A stretch of DNA of 64,000 bases, taken from positions 124,001 through 188,000 of the forward strand of contig NZ_ACZO01000004.1 in the NCBI RefSeq assembly GCF_000176155.1, read 5' to 3'. The notes under the pieces are model-generated. The model searched no databases and was not told the DNA's origin. It saw only the letters and a list, made by a program, of their open reading frames with translations. The DNA is from Vibrio metschnikovii CIP 69.14. GTDB taxonomy: Bacteria; Pseudomonadota; Gammaproteobacteria; Enterobacterales; Vibrionaceae. The translations under genes and the position numbers were made by a program. Shown here piece after piece: positions 8,565 through 17,972 of this stretch. Positions within the stretch are counted from its first letter, which is position 1. Each line of letters begins with the position of its first letter.

Positions 8565-10946
8565 TTACCACCGAAAGAGATTTTTTAACCACTCTTGAGG
8601 GCGGTTGTCACACTGTTTCTTCATTTCACCGGTTCGATCCCAAACTGGCAAGGTAAATTCACTGCCGCAATCGACTTGTAAGGCGCCAGAGGCGGTAGGT
8701 TTAAAGCCGATCATCGTAATCCCACTTGGCCACGGCAATGATAAGACTTCAGGCGTGCGCTGACGTAAATATTCGGCATAGACGCGCAGTGCACCACTCG
8801 CTCCGGTTAATTGTGTCGGTTGGTTATCATCGCGTCCAAGCCAAATGGTGGTCACTTCACGGCCATCAACGCCGACAAACCAGCTATCACGCCGATCACT
8901 GCTGGTACCCGTTTTTCCAGCTAATGCCGCCCAAGCAAACTGATTCGTGAGATATCGCCCCGTACCTTGCTGAACACCTTGTTTCATAGCGTAAGTGGTC
9001 AGCCATGCGGCTTGCTCATCCACCACCTGAGAAACTCTCGGGATTGACTGATAAAGCACATTGCCTTGTAAATCAACGACGGAACGTAGCGCAGAAAGTG
9101 GCGCTTTTCTACCGGAATTGGTCACGGTTTGATACATTTGCGCTACTTGATAAGGTGTGAGTGAAAATGCCCCTAGTAACATGGCTGGCACAGGACGAAT
9201 CTCTTGGCTATCGACACCCAATTGCTGCAAGGTTTTTGAGACGTTATCAATGCCTAATGCCATACCCAGTTGCACAGTCGGTACATTGAATGATTTGGCT
9301 AACGCTTGATACAAAGGCACATCGCCTCGATATTGACGATCAAAATTGCGCGGTGTCCAAACACTGCCCTCACTGCCTTTTAGACTGATTGGCTTATCCA
9401 TTAAGGTGGTAGCCAAATGATAGCGATCCGGCTGCGCGAGCGCGGTTAAGTACACAGCTGGTTTGACTAATGAGCCAATCGGACGACTGGCATTGAGGGC
9501 GCGGTTAAAGCCATCATAGCCTGTGCGCTTACCTCCGACCATGGCACGAATTTCACCACTGGTCCGATCGACAGCAATCGCCGCCGCTTCTAATTCATTA
9601 CCCGCTTGCTTGGCTAATACTGGTACTTGTTCCGCAATGGCTTGCTCCAGTTTGGCTTGCGATACCGGATCAAGCGAAGTAAACACTCGTAACCCTTGAT
9701 CCGCTTGAAAGCGTTCTGCCAATTGCGATCTTAATTCAATCGAAACTTGCTGGAAGTAAGCGGGCTGCCGGCTGGCAATTCTTGGTTGCGGCTGCACATC
9801 CAATGGTCTGGCTATCGCTTGTTGATATTGTTGAGCAGTGAGAATGTTTTGATCCATCATTAATCTCAGTACCAGATCACGTCGCTCACGCGCGCGCTCA
9901 GGAAAACGTACTGGATGATAAAAAGACGGTCCTTTGACCATGCCGACCAATAAAGCTAATTGATCAATGCGTAACTCTTGCAGAGGCTGACCAAAATACA
10001 GGCGCGACGCTAATCCAAAACCATGAATCGCCTCACGACCATTTTGTCCAAGGTACACTTCGTTCAGGTAAGCCTCAAGGATCCGGTCTTTACTGTAGCG
10101 ATAATCAATGATCAGCGCTAAATAAGCTTCACGAACTTTTCGCCATAAGGTGCGGTCGCTGGATAAAAAGATATTTTTCGCTAGCTGCTGAGTTAAGGTG
10201 CTGCCGCCCTGCACCGTTCTTCCCGCTTTAAGGTTGGCAAGCATCGCACGTGCAATCGACCACGGAGAGATACCATCATGCTGATAAAAATAGCGATCCT
10301 CGGTAGCGAGCAAGGCATCAACCATCACTTCGGGAAACTGCTCACGACGCAGGAATAAGCGTTGCTCTAACGCATTACGCTCTAACATGCCGAGCATTTT
10401 TGGATCTAAACGGAAAAAACCGAGCTGACCTTGGCGCGCTTCTAAAGATTGGATCTGTTGTAAACCGTTTTGATCAAACGTCAACATCACGTGCCGATCC
10501 GCTTCTGGTCCATCGGCGAATTCAAAGGGACGACGAATTAACTCAATACGCGTCGCCGAAGACGAATACTCGCCAGCCAAACGAGGTTGATTCACTTTGC
10601 GATAATTTAAGATATCCAATTCATTACGCACCTCGGCTAAGGTAATGCTATCGCCCGGTTGCAGAGTCAATACTCGAGCATACATCACGGTAGGCAAATC
10701 AAACAATTGGCCTTCAAAGCGCTGTTTAACCACACTATCTAGATACAGCCCAGCAAACAGTAACACGGCCAATAGAGCGAGTGCACACTTCCAAGCGACG
10801 CCCCACAATCGTCGCCACCAAGAAGAGATTGCCCGAGGAGCCGTTGAAGAAGAATTGCTTTTGGCAGCCGTTTTTTTCGATGCTTTATTGGTAGGCTCGG
10901 CTTTTTTCGAAGCTGGCCGTTTAAGCGGAGTTTTTTTATTGGTCAT
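8565..10946 (-). CDS. mrcB: Penicillin-binding protein 1B, bifunctional transglycosylase/transpeptidase
   Basis: Polymerises and cross-links peptidoglycan at the inner membrane. The 793-residue protein has a Lys/Ala-rich cytoplasmic tail, one membrane helix at about 50-70, a UB2H-like region (about 95-185), a GT51 glycosyltransferase domain with EDRYFYQHDG and GGSTLTQQLAKN, and a transpeptidase domain with the SxxK nucleophile (RPIGSLVKP) and KTGTSSDRR. UB2H is where the outer-membrane activator LpoB docks in enterobacteria. The ATG overlaps the hrpB stop as ATGA, so the two are translationally coupled, a common arrangement. Confidence 0.96.
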   Translation of the reverse strand: MTNKKTPLKRPASKKAEPTNKASKKTAAKSNSSSTAPRAISSWWRRLWGVAWKCALALLAVLLFAGLYLDSVVKQRFEGQLFDLPTVMYARVLTLQPGDSITLAEVRNELDILNYRKVNQPRLAGEYSSSATRIELIRRPFEFADGPEADRHVMLTFDQNGLQQIQSLEARQGQLGFFRLDPKMLGMLERNALEQRLFLRREQFPEVMVDALLATEDRYFYQHDGISPWSIARAMLANLKAGRTVQGGSTLTQQLAKNIFLSSDRTLWRKVREAYLALIIDYRYSKDRILEAYLNEVYLGQNGREAIHGFGLASRLYFGQPLQELRIDQLALLVGMVKGPSFYHPVRFPERARERRDLVLRLMMDQNILTAQQYQQAIARPLDVQPQPRIASRQPAYFQQVSIELRSQLAERFQADQGLRVFTSLDPVSQAKLEQAIAEQVPVLAKQAGNELEAAAIAVDRTSGEIRAMVGGKRTGYDGFNRALNASRPIGSLVKPAVYLTALAQPDRYHLATTLMDKPISLKGSEGSVWTPRNFDRQYRGDVPLYQALAKSFNVPTVQLGMALGIDNVSKTLQQLGVDSQEIRPVPAMLLGAFSLTPYQVAQMYQTVTNSGRKAPLSALRSVVDLQGNVLYQSIPRVSQVVDEQAAWLTTYAMKQGVQQGTGRYLTNQFAWAALAGKTGTSSDRRDSWFVGVDGREVTTIWLGRDDNQPTQLTGASGALRVYAEYLRQRTPEVLSLPWPSGITMIGFKPTASGALQVDCGSEFTLPVWDRTGEMKKQCDNRPQEWLKNLFRW

Positions 10947-13405
10947 GAGTTTAGATGTCGTTTCGTTTTTGTCGTCGCACTGTGGTTAGCCGGATCATCC
11001 GGCCAAATATGTTTTGGGTATCGCCCTTTCATCTCTTTTTGTACATCACGGTAAGCGCCCTGCCAAAAACTGGCTAAATCACGGGTGATCTGTAGAGGGC
11101 GTTGCGCGGGGGATAACAACTCCATTACCACGGCAATCCGTCCTTTCGCTATCAACGGAGAGCTTTTTTCACCAAAGACTTCCTGCATTCTCACCGATAA
11201 CACCGGATCATGCCCAACTTGATAACGTATTTTTTTTCGTGTACCCGTTGGCAAAAGATGATGAGTGGGTAACCATTCGTCTAATTGCTGATTCAATGGC
11301 CAAGCTAAATAGGCATTCAGAGCTTCAATAATCGGTACTTGCTGCAAAGCCTTTCCAGAACGAATACCGATGAGATAAGGCGCTAACCAATCTGCCAGAT
11401 GATTCAATAACCCTTCATCGCTCATATCAGGCCATGCCTCTTCCGGCAGCCATTGGCAAGCACAGCGCACCCGCGCAAACCATTCTTGGCTAGCACTATC
11501 CCAATGTAATACCGAAAGCCCTTGGCGCTGGACAAAATTAAGTAAAGCCTCGGTGATTTTTTCAGATTCAGGGGCAGGAAGCACTTGCCGAGCAATCAGT
11601 AACTTACCGAATCGCTGTTGCTTTTCCGCAACAAAGCGCTGGGATTTATCATCCCAATCAACCCACTCCTGCTCGATAAGACGCTCACAGTGATCGGTAA
11701 CTAATGATTGAATATCAACCTGCAGAGCCGTAAAAATTTGACTTGCTTGCTGCTGGCCACGCAACAAATCCAGCGCAAGCAAATATTGACTACTGGCAAG
11801 AGGATGATCATCAAAGGTAAAGGCACCATGACCATTAGCTAAAACATATTGCCCATGACGCCCCCGTTGCTGGGCTAAACGATCAGGAAACGCAAAATAG
11901 GCAACACTGGCCAGCAATCGTTCATCCACATCTGAAAGACAAAAACGAGTGCTTAATAGACTCGCTAATGAGCTCGCTCGCTGATCCAATCGGGAAGATT
12001 GGCGGTGTAACCGCTGCTGCCAACGATGCAGACTGTGCTGAATATCCAATACTTGCCGTTCAGGCTCCTCCAATAAGGCCGTTAATGCCACAGCCGTCGA
12101 TAAATAAGCGGGGCTTTGAGTTGCCGCCCAAATGAGCATGGCTGCTAGTCTAGGCTCAACACCTAATTGATGGGCTTGTTTTCCCGCGCTAGTCAGTTGC
12201 CCCCGCGTATCCAGTAATTGTAAATCAGCCAACAACGCTTGAGCTTGCTCAAGCGCCGATGGAGGAGGCACATCCAACCATAATAAATCACTGGCTGATT
12301 GCGCTCCCCATTGGGCAAGTTCTAAAGCCAGCGAGGCTAAATCACTGTGTAAAATTTCTGGTGGTGGTGTGGATGGCTGCTGCTTCAACTGCGCTTCACT
12401 GTACAGTCGCACGCATAAACCAGGCTCTAAACGCCCCGCACGCCCGGCTCTTTGCTGAGCCGAAGACTGACTAATTCTGACCTGTTCTAGGCGAGTAATA
12501 CCCGTTTTCAAATCAAAACGAGCTCGCCGCTCAAGCCCAGAATCAACCACTAAGCGAATGCCCTCAATGGTTAATGAGGTCTCGGCAATATTGGTCGCTA
12601 ATACCACTTTACGTTGACCACTCTTGGCAGGAAGCAGAGCTTGTTGTTGCTGCTCAAAAGGCATCTGACCAAATAAGCCATGCACGCTAATCTCGCTAGG
12701 CAAGTCGCTGAGCCGCTGTTGTAACTGAGCAATACTGGCCGCACTGGGTAAAAATGCCAGTAACGATCCGCTGTGCTGGGTGAGTAAGCCACGGATCTGC
12801 TGCTCCATCACCGCCTGCCAAGTTTGATTGGACGATAGCGGACGATAGTCAACAGTGACGGGATAACTGCGTCCTTGTGATTCAAGGTAACCAGCGCGAG
12901 GCAATAGCGTTTGTAATGCAGAGCTGTCTAAAGTTGCTGACATAACAACAATTTTCAAGTCATCACGCAATGCCATTTGCACTTCCAAACTGAACGCTAA
13001 GGCGGTATCCGCGTGCAGACTGCGCTCGTGAAATTCATCAAAGATCACTAAATCAATACCACTTAACTCTGGATCGTGCTGAATCATCCGCGTCATGACC
13101 CCTTCAGTGACGACTTCTAAGCGAGTCTGTGCACTAACCTGACTCTCACCACGCACTCGATACCCCACCGTTTGACCAACCGACTCACCCAATTGCTGTG
13201 CTAAATAATAAGCAATATTACGCGCGGCTAGTCTGCGTGGCTCCAGCATAATAATCTTGCCGTCGATCAGATTAGCCTGCAAAAGTTGTAACGGAAAACG
13301 GGTCGATTTTCCTGCCCCAGGAGGCGCTTTAAGGATCACTTGATTTTGCTGTTGGATAGCACGAAGTAATTCAGGAATAACCGCATCGATAGGTAAAGCT
13401 GACAA
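10943..13405 (-). CDS. hrpB: ATP-dependent RNA helicase HrpB
   Basis: DEAH-box helicase of about 820 residues. Motif I APPGAGKST, DEFHERS (motif II, DEFH variant), SATLD (motif III), then the helicase C domain with ATNIAETSLT and QRAGRAGR, and HA2/OB and HrpB-specific C-terminal regions. The target RNA is not well defined in the family. I chose the TTG at 13405 because GAGAAGGA sits 7 bases upstream and the following LSALPIDAVIPELL aligns with the N-terminus of known HrpB; an ATG at 13444 and a TTG at 13465 lack such a site. Stop overlaps the mrcB start. Confidence 0.92.
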   Translation of the reverse strand: MSALPIDAVIPELLRAIQQQNQVILKAPPGAGKSTRFPLQLLQANLIDGKIIMLEPRRLAARNIAYYLAQQLGESVGQTVGYRVRGESQVSAQTRLEVVTEGVMTRMIQHDPELSGIDLVIFDEFHERSLHADTALAFSLEVQMALRDDLKIVVMSATLDSSALQTLLPRAGYLESQGRSYPVTVDYRPLSSNQTWQAVMEQQIRGLLTQHSGSLLAFLPSAASIAQLQQRLSDLPSEISVHGLFGQMPFEQQQQALLPAKSGQRKVVLATNIAETSLTIEGIRLVVDSGLERRARFDLKTGITRLEQVRISQSSAQQRAGRAGRLEPGLCVRLYSEAQLKQQPSTPPPEILHSDLASLALELAQWGAQSASDLLWLDVPPPSALEQAQALLADLQLLDTRGQLTSAGKQAHQLGVEPRLAAMLIWAATQSPAYLSTAVALTALLEEPERQVLDIQHSLHRWQQRLHRQSSRLDQRASSLASLLSTRFCLSDVDERLLASVAYFAFPDRLAQQRGRHGQYVLANGHGAFTFDDHPLASSQYLLALDLLRGQQQASQIFTALQVDIQSLVTDHCERLIEQEWVDWDDKSQRFVAEKQQRFGKLLIARQVLPAPESEKITEALLNFVQRQGLSVLHWDSASQEWFARVRCACQWLPEEAWPDMSDEGLLNHLADWLAPYLIGIRSGKALQQVPIIEALNAYLAWPLNQQLDEWLPTHHLLPTGTRKKIRYQVGHDPVLSVRMQEVFGEKSSPLIAKGRIAVVMELLSPAQRPLQITRDLASFWQGAYRDVQKEMKGRYPKHIWPDDPANHSATTKTKRHLNS

Positions 13406-13634
13406 AATAGCGTCCTTCTCAAAAAGCAACGTAGTATTGTACATAAAAACAGTAGTGAAACCCAACTAACTTACTTTCAGTACATTATGTTGTGTCCCGA
13501 AAGTAAACCTTTTACAAACAGTAAAAAGCCAGACGCGATAGGCATGATTGATGGTCAATCCGAATCACTCAACGTGCCTTTAGATTGTTTTTAACGTATA
13601 AAATAAGCCTTTCCCTTATCAAACTGGTTATCGG

Positions 13635-14381
13635 ATGCAATTTACCCCTGAGCTACACAGCGCCATCTTAATCAAACGCTACAAACGTTTTTTAGCCGAT
13701 GTCCAATTAGACGATGGCTCAATCATGACTATCCACTGCGCCAACACAGGGGCGATGACCGGCTGTGCTCAACCCGGCAGTCGAGTATGGTATTCCACCT
13801 CAAACAATCCTAAGCGTAAATATCCACACAGTTGGGAACTCACCGAAACCCTCTCCTCTCAACAGATTGTGGTGAATACCTTACGAGCCAATCAATTGGC
13901 ATTGGAAGCGATTGAAAACGGGACGATTAAGGAGCTACAAGGCTACCCTCAGCGACAGAGCGAAGTAAAATATGGCCAAGAAAATAGCCGAATTGATCTC
14001 TTGCTTAGTGGTCCAGATTTGCCAAACTGTTATGTAGAAGTGAAAAGTGTCACCTTACTTGATGATCCTTCTCTCAATCATCACGTAGGAAAGCCATCTG
14101 TCGGTCAAGGTTATTTCCCAGACGCGGTAACCTTACGAGGACAAAAACACTTACGTGAACTGACCGAAATGGCGAAAAATGGGAGTAGAGCTGTACTTTT
14201 ATTCACTGTTTTGCATTCAGGGATTGAAAAAGTCTCTATCGCTCACCATATTGACGCGAACTATTCACAATTGTTAACCATGGCTCAAGAAGCCGGTGTC
14301 GAAGTACTGTGCTATAAAGCGCAACTTTCACCACGAGAAATCCAATTAGTATCGCCAATCGAGTTTGTGCCTTCACAGTAA
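13635..14381 (+). CDS. sfsA: Sugar fermentation stimulation protein SfsA
   Basis: A 248-residue SfsA-family protein with an N-terminal OB-like part ([26 protein letters not shown]) and a nuclease-like C-terminal domain containing RIDLLLSG and [10 protein letters not shown], the D-ExK pattern of PD-(D/E)xK folds. Reported as a DNA-binding protein affecting maltose metabolism in E. coli; its actual activity is unsettled. It is divergent from hrpB and stands just before dksA, the usual neighbour order. A very weak ribosome site (GGTTATCGG) precedes the ATG. Confidence 0.93.
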   Translation: MQFTPELHSAILIKRYKRFLADVQLDDGSIMTIHCANTGAMTGCAQPGSRVWYSTSNNPKRKYPHSWELTETLSSQQIVVNTLRANQLALEAIENGTIKELQGYPQRQSEVKYGQENSRIDLLLSGPDLPNCYVEVKSVTLLDDPSLNHHVGKPSVGQGYFPDAVTLRGQKHLRELTEMAKNGSRAVLLFTVLHSGIEKVSIAHHIDANYSQLLTMAQEAGVEVLCYKAQLSPREIQLVSPIEFVPSQ

Positions 14382-14429
14382 AAAAAATGATGACACCTTC
14401 ACATTGACGATAAGTTTACGATTGAGTAT

Positions 14430-14458
14430 TTGCCTCGGCCCCTTCTTTTTGCTATAGA
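14430..14458 (+). promoter_or_regulatory. Candidate sigma-70 promoter of dksA
   Basis: TTGCCT (14430-14435) and TATAGA (14453-14458) are separated by exactly 17 bases. The stretch after the -10 (TACCCGCCTC) is GC-rich, like the discriminators of promoters inhibited by ppGpp and DksA, so DksA feedback is possible. This is pattern reading only. Confidence 0.5.
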
Positions 14459-14515
14459 TACCCGCCTCAAATTAACTGCTCTCGCAGTTGACTAGGTGTT
14501 AGTAGGAGATGCTGT

Positions 14516-14962
14516 ATGCCAGAATCCAAAAAGAAAACGCTAGGCACCCTAGCCATTGCAGGTGTTGAGCCGTATCAGACCAAACCCGGTGAAGAGTATA
14601 TGTCGCCGGATCAGATCGCTCATTTTACTAAAATTTTAGAAGCTTGGCGTAACCAGCTTAGGGAAGAAGTCAGTCGCACCGTTCACCATATGCTGGATGA
14701 AGCAGCAAACTTTCCCGATCCCGTGGATCGCGCGTCTCAGGAAGAAGAATTCAGCCTAGAATTGCGTAACCGTGATCGTGAACGTCGCTTGATCAAAAAA
14801 ATTGAAAAGACGCTCGATAAGATCAAAGAAGACGATTTCGGCTTCTGTGAATCTTGCGGTGTTGAAATCGGTATTCGCCGTTTAGAAGCTCGTCCAACGG
14901 CAGACTTGTGTATCGATTGTAAGACACTGGCAGAAATCAAAGAAAAGCAGATGATGGGCTAA
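14516..14962 (+). CDS. dksA: RNA polymerase-binding transcription factor DksA
   Basis: Works with ppGpp in the RNA polymerase secondary channel during the stringent response. The 148-residue protein has a coiled coil with the acidic tip PDPVDRAS (the DxxDxA element) at about residues 71-78 and a C4 zinc finger CESCG...CIDC at about 114-138. TAGGAGATGCTGT precedes the ATG. It is followed by a strong terminator and then gluQ, the conserved order in which terminator read-through supplies gluQ transcripts in Shigella. Confidence 0.97.
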   Translation: MPESKKKTLGTLAIAGVEPYQTKPGEEYMSPDQIAHFTKILEAWRNQLREEVSRTVHHMLDEAANFPDPVDRASQEEEFSLELRNRDRERRLIKKIEKTLDKIKEDDFGFCESCGVEIGIRRLEARPTADLCIDCKTLAEIKEKQMMG

Positions 14963-14988
14963 CCACAGTCGCAACGCTGATTGATGAT

Positions 14989-15016
14989 AAAAAAGGAGCA
15001 CCATGCTCCTTTTTTA
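14989..15016 (+). terminator. Terminator between dksA and gluQ
   Basis: Perfect 10-bp stem (14991-15000 with 15004-15013, AAAAGGAGCA) with a CCA loop, running into T6. It lies 28 bp after the dksA stop. Transcription of gluQ must read through it or start in the following 100 bp. Confidence 0.92.
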
Positions 15017-15119
15017 TTGGCGGTGATTTGCTTACTATTGCAAGCTAGCGCGGTTACTCTGCCGCAGCTATTTCCGACTCAACGGACTGTATTTTTTACT
15101 ACATTTAACTGTTATCACT

Positions 15120-15989
15120 ATGAATTACATCGGTCGCTTTGCTCCCTCACCTTCTGGTCCACTGCATTTTGGTTCGCTGATTGCCGCGTTGGGCAGTTAT
15201 TTTCAAGCCAAAAGTCAGCAAGGGAAATGGCTGGTACGCATAGAAGATCTCGACCCGCCACGAGAAATGCCCGGCGCGGCACAATCGATCTTACAAACAC
15301 TGGAAGCCTATGGCTTAACATGGGATAGTGACGTCGTTTATCAAAGCCAGCGGCACACTCTCTATCAAGAGCAAATCGATGCTTGGCTTAACTCAGGGCA
15401 AGCTTATCGCTGCCAATGCACTCGCCAACAGATCAAGCAAAGCGGTGGATTTTATACTGGCACTTGCCGAGAGGTATCCCTCAATCCACATCAGCCTTGT
15501 GCGATTCGTCTACGCATGGACCACCCAACTTATCAATTTACCGATATAAAACAAGGTAACCTCACCATTCCTAAGCCATTAGCAGAAGAAGATTTTATCA
15601 TCAAACGCCGTGATGGCTTATTTGCTTATAATCTCGCCGTGGTCATTGATGATATCGCACAAGGCGTCACTGAAGTGGTCCGTGGTGCCGATTTGATTGA
15701 GCCAACCGGGCGACAAATTAGCCTGTATCACACTTTACAACAAAAGCCGATTCGCTACTTACATTTACCATTGGCGATGGATGGTAACGGGAATAAACTC
15801 TCTAAACAAAATCACGCCCCAGCGATTGATATTGAACATCCCAAACCGACGTTGATTCGCGCGATGCAGTTTTTAGGCTTTGCGATACCGGACGATGTTA
15901 TCGATGCTCAGCTCGACGAAATCATTCATTGGGGGAGTCAACATTGGCAAGTCGCGCAGCTCCCTGAAGCGACAAAGATCACACCGTGA
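15120..15989 (+). CDS. gluQ: Glutamyl-Q tRNA(Asp) synthetase
   Basis: Attaches glutamate to the queuosine base in the anticodon of tRNA(Asp); a shortened GluRS without an anticodon-binding domain. The 289-residue protein starts with RFAPSPSGPLHFGSL (HIGH-like), has the zinc motif CQC...YTGTC at about residues 98-116 and the KLSKQNHA motif (KMSKS-like) near 233. No Shine-Dalgarno sequence is visible before the ATG (TTAACTGTTATCACT), although the N-terminus is the canonical one. Downstream of the dksA terminator, so probably weakly expressed. Confidence 0.95.
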   Translation: MNYIGRFAPSPSGPLHFGSLIAALGSYFQAKSQQGKWLVRIEDLDPPREMPGAAQSILQTLEAYGLTWDSDVVYQSQRHTLYQEQIDAWLNSGQAYRCQCTRQQIKQSGGFYTGTCREVSLNPHQPCAIRLRMDHPTYQFTDIKQGNLTIPKPLAEEDFIIKRRDGLFAYNLAVVIDDIAQGVTEVVRGADLIEPTGRQISLYHTLQQKPIRYLHLPLAMDGNGNKLSKQNHAPAIDIEHPKPTLIRAMQFLGFAIPDDVIDAQLDEIIHWGSQHWQVAQLPEATKITP

Positions 15990-16093
15990 TTCTCAAACGG
16001 CGCTATCTACGCTATTATTAGCCGCAATTCGGCCCATTTAAGCCACAACAGGTGCACCACAACGCTTGAATAGCCAACACCAATCATTGTCAG

Positions 16094-17383
16094 ATGCACA
16101 TGAATAATAATGAATTAGAAACACGCGAACCTCGCGTATACCCAGAGCTTGCGCTCAACGTAATCACTCGCCAAGAGCATAATATCTCTCGGCAGTTGAT
16201 TAGCGAAAATGCTTTAAAAGTCTTGTACCGCTTACACGGTGCCGGATTCGATGCTTATTTAGTTGGAGGAGGTGTGCGTGATTTATTGCTCAACCATACT
16301 CCAAAAGATTTTGATATTGCCACCAATGCGACCCCAGAGCAGATCCGTCAGCTATTTCGTAATTGTCGCCTGATCGGCCGCCGCTTTCGTTTAGCACACA
16401 TCATGTTTGGTCGTGACGTGATTGAAGTCGCCACTTTCCGTGGTCATCATCAAGAGATCAATCAACACATCGCAGCGCAGTCAGAAGCGGGCATGCTGTT
16501 GCGCGATAACGTGTATGGCACCATCGATGAAGATGCTGAACGCCGTGATTTCACGGTCAATGCGATGTACTACAACATTGCTGACTATAGTATTCATGAT
16601 TATGCTGGTGGTATTGAAGATCTCGATGATAAGTTGATCCGCTTAATCGGCGATCCACAAACTCGCTATCGTGAAGATCCGGTGCGCATGCTGCGCGCGA
16701 TTCGTTTCGCCGTTAAATTGGATTTTGATATCGAAGAAGATACCGCCGCCCCGATTGAAACGCTGGCTCCACTATTAAAAGAAATCCCTTCGGCACGCTT
16801 GTACGAAGAATCGCTGAAAATGCTGCAAAGTGGTCATGGTTTAGAGACCTATCATTTGATGCGTGAGTACAACCTGTTCCAACAGTTATTCCCGCAGGTT
16901 GCTGAATACTTTACTGAAGATTACTCATCACAAACTGAGCAGATGCTTGATTTGGTGCTTGACTCTACTGATTTACGTATCGAAGAAGGTAAACGCATCA
17001 ATCCGGCCTTTATGTTTGCCGCATTTCTTTGGTATCCAATGGTCACGATCGCTGAACAATTAATGGCATCCAAAGCACTTAATTTTTACGATGCGGTGAT
17101 GGAAGCAAGCAACGATATTCTCGACCAAGTGGTTAAATCGATTGCGATTCCGCGTCGCCATACCACGACCATTCGAGAAATTTGGCAGATGCAGTTGCGT
17201 TTACCTCGTCGTAACGGCAAACGCGCCTTCCGCTTATTAGAGCTCAATAAGTTCCGCGCTGGATTTGATTTCCTTGAAATGCGTGGTGAGATTGAAGGCG
17301 GCGACGTGCAAAACTCGCGAAATGGTGGCAAACATTCCAAAATGCTGGTCGTAATATGCGCCAAGCTATGGTCAATGACTTAG
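16094..17383 (+). CDS. pcnB: Poly(A) polymerase I, with frameshifted C-terminus
   Basis: Adds poly(A) tails that mark RNA for decay. The nucleotidyltransferase core is intact: LVGGGVRDLLL, KDFDIATNA, RRDFTVNAMYY and the helical RNA-binding domain through LEMRGEIEGG. At about 17309-17314 one base is missing near a CAAAAC run; the reading frame then continues for 24 non-homologous codons to a TAG at 17381-17383. The -1 frame from 17314 instead encodes LAKWWQTFQNAGRNMRQAM and a Lys/Arg-rich tail that ends at an ATGA overlap with folK, which is the ancestral end. So the protein loses about 50 residues, including its basic tail. Either a real lesion or a sequencing error. The start (ATG 16094 or 16100) has no good ribosome site; pcnB is weakly initiated in E. 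coli too. Confidence 0.9.
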   Translation: MHMNNNELETREPRVYPELALNVITRQEHNISRQLISENALKVLYRLHGAGFDAYLVGGGVRDLLLNHTPKDFDIATNATPEQIRQLFRNCRLIGRRFRLAHIMFGRDVIEVATFRGHHQEINQHIAAQSEAGMLLRDNVYGTIDEDAERRDFTVNAMYYNIADYSIHDYAGGIEDLDDKLIRLIGDPQTRYREDPVRMLRAIRFAVKLDFDIEEDTAAPIETLAPLLKEIPSARLYEESLKMLQSGHGLETYHLMREYNLFQQLFPQVAEYFTEDYSSQTEQMLDLVLDSTDLRIEEGKRINPAFMFAAFLWYPMVTIAEQLMASKALNFYDAVMEASNDILDQVVKSIAIPRRHTTTIREIWQMQLRLPRRNGKRAFRLLELNKFRAGFDFLEMRGEIEGGDVQNSRNGGKHSKMLVVICAKLWSMT

Positions 17384-17469
17384 ACAGTGCGGATAGTGAT
17401 GGCCCCAGCACTCGTCGACGTAAACCGTCCACTCGTAAGCGCAAACCTAAGGGAAAAACAGCGCTATGA
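17314..17469 (+). other. pcnB: Displaced 3' part of pcnB in the ancestral frame
   Basis: This frame encodes LAKWWQTF, then RNMRQAMVNDLDSAD and a basic tail (RRRKPSTRKRKPKGK), exactly what a gammaproteobacterial PcnB C-terminus looks like. It has no start codon of its own and its TGA (17467-17469) overlaps the folK ATG. The frame is still open and conserved, so the frameshift is recent or an artefact. Confidence 0.88.
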
Positions 17470-17957
17470 CCATCGCTTATATTGCGGTAGGCAGTAATTT
17501 AGCGGAGCCCATATTACAAGCCAAACAAGCGATTGAGGCGCTCAAACAGTTGCCGCAATCACAGTTTATTGCAGCCTCATCGCTGTACAGTAGTACGCCA
17601 ATGGGGCCCCAAGATCAGCCAGAATACATCAATGCTGTTGTCGTAATTGATACTCAGCTCAGTCCATTAGCTCTGCTAGATTGCACTCAAGCAATCGAAC
17701 AAGAGCAAGGACGTGAGCGTAAAGCTGAACGTTGGGGGCCAAGAACGCTCGATTTAGATATCCTTCTCTATGGCGATGAGATCATCGATTCACCACGCTT
17801 AACGGTACCTCACTACGGTATGAAAGTGCGTGAATTCGTACTTTACCCCCTAGATGAAATAGCCCCTGATTTATCTCTCCCTGATGGAACTAAGCTGAGC
17901 GATCTACTCTCAGAGGTTGATCGTAATGGACTTAGTATTTGGCACTCGCCAACCTGA
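17466..17957 (+). CDS. folK: HPPK, 6-hydroxymethyl-dihydropterin pyrophosphokinase
   Basis: Transfers pyrophosphate from ATP to 6-hydroxymethyl-7,8-dihydropterin in folate synthesis; cytosolic. The 163-residue protein has YIAVGSNL at the N-terminus and the family signature RWGPRTLDLDILLYGD (about 92-107) with the metal-binding aspartates, followed by VPHYGM. Its ATG overlaps the ancestral pcnB stop (ATGA) and panB starts 15 bp after its end, so pcnB-folK-panB-panC read as one transcription unit. With the pcnB frameshift, ribosomes now terminate 83 bp before folK, which may weaken coupling. Confidence 0.96.
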   Translation: MTIAYIAVGSNLAEPILQAKQAIEALKQLPQSQFIAASSLYSSTPMGPQDQPEYINAVVVIDTQLSPLALLDCTQAIEQEQGRERKAERWGPRTLDLDILLYGDEIIDSPRLTVPHYGMKVREFVLYPLDEIAPDLSLPDGTKLSDLLSEVDRNGLSIWHSPT

Positions 17958-17972
17958 GTATAAGGACATCCT

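Noticed and set aside
17309..17320. Programmed -1 frameshift in pcnB
   Set aside because: The zero-frame heptamer G-CAA-AAC is not a proper slippery sequence, and no clear stimulatory structure was seen. Mutation or sequencing error is simpler.
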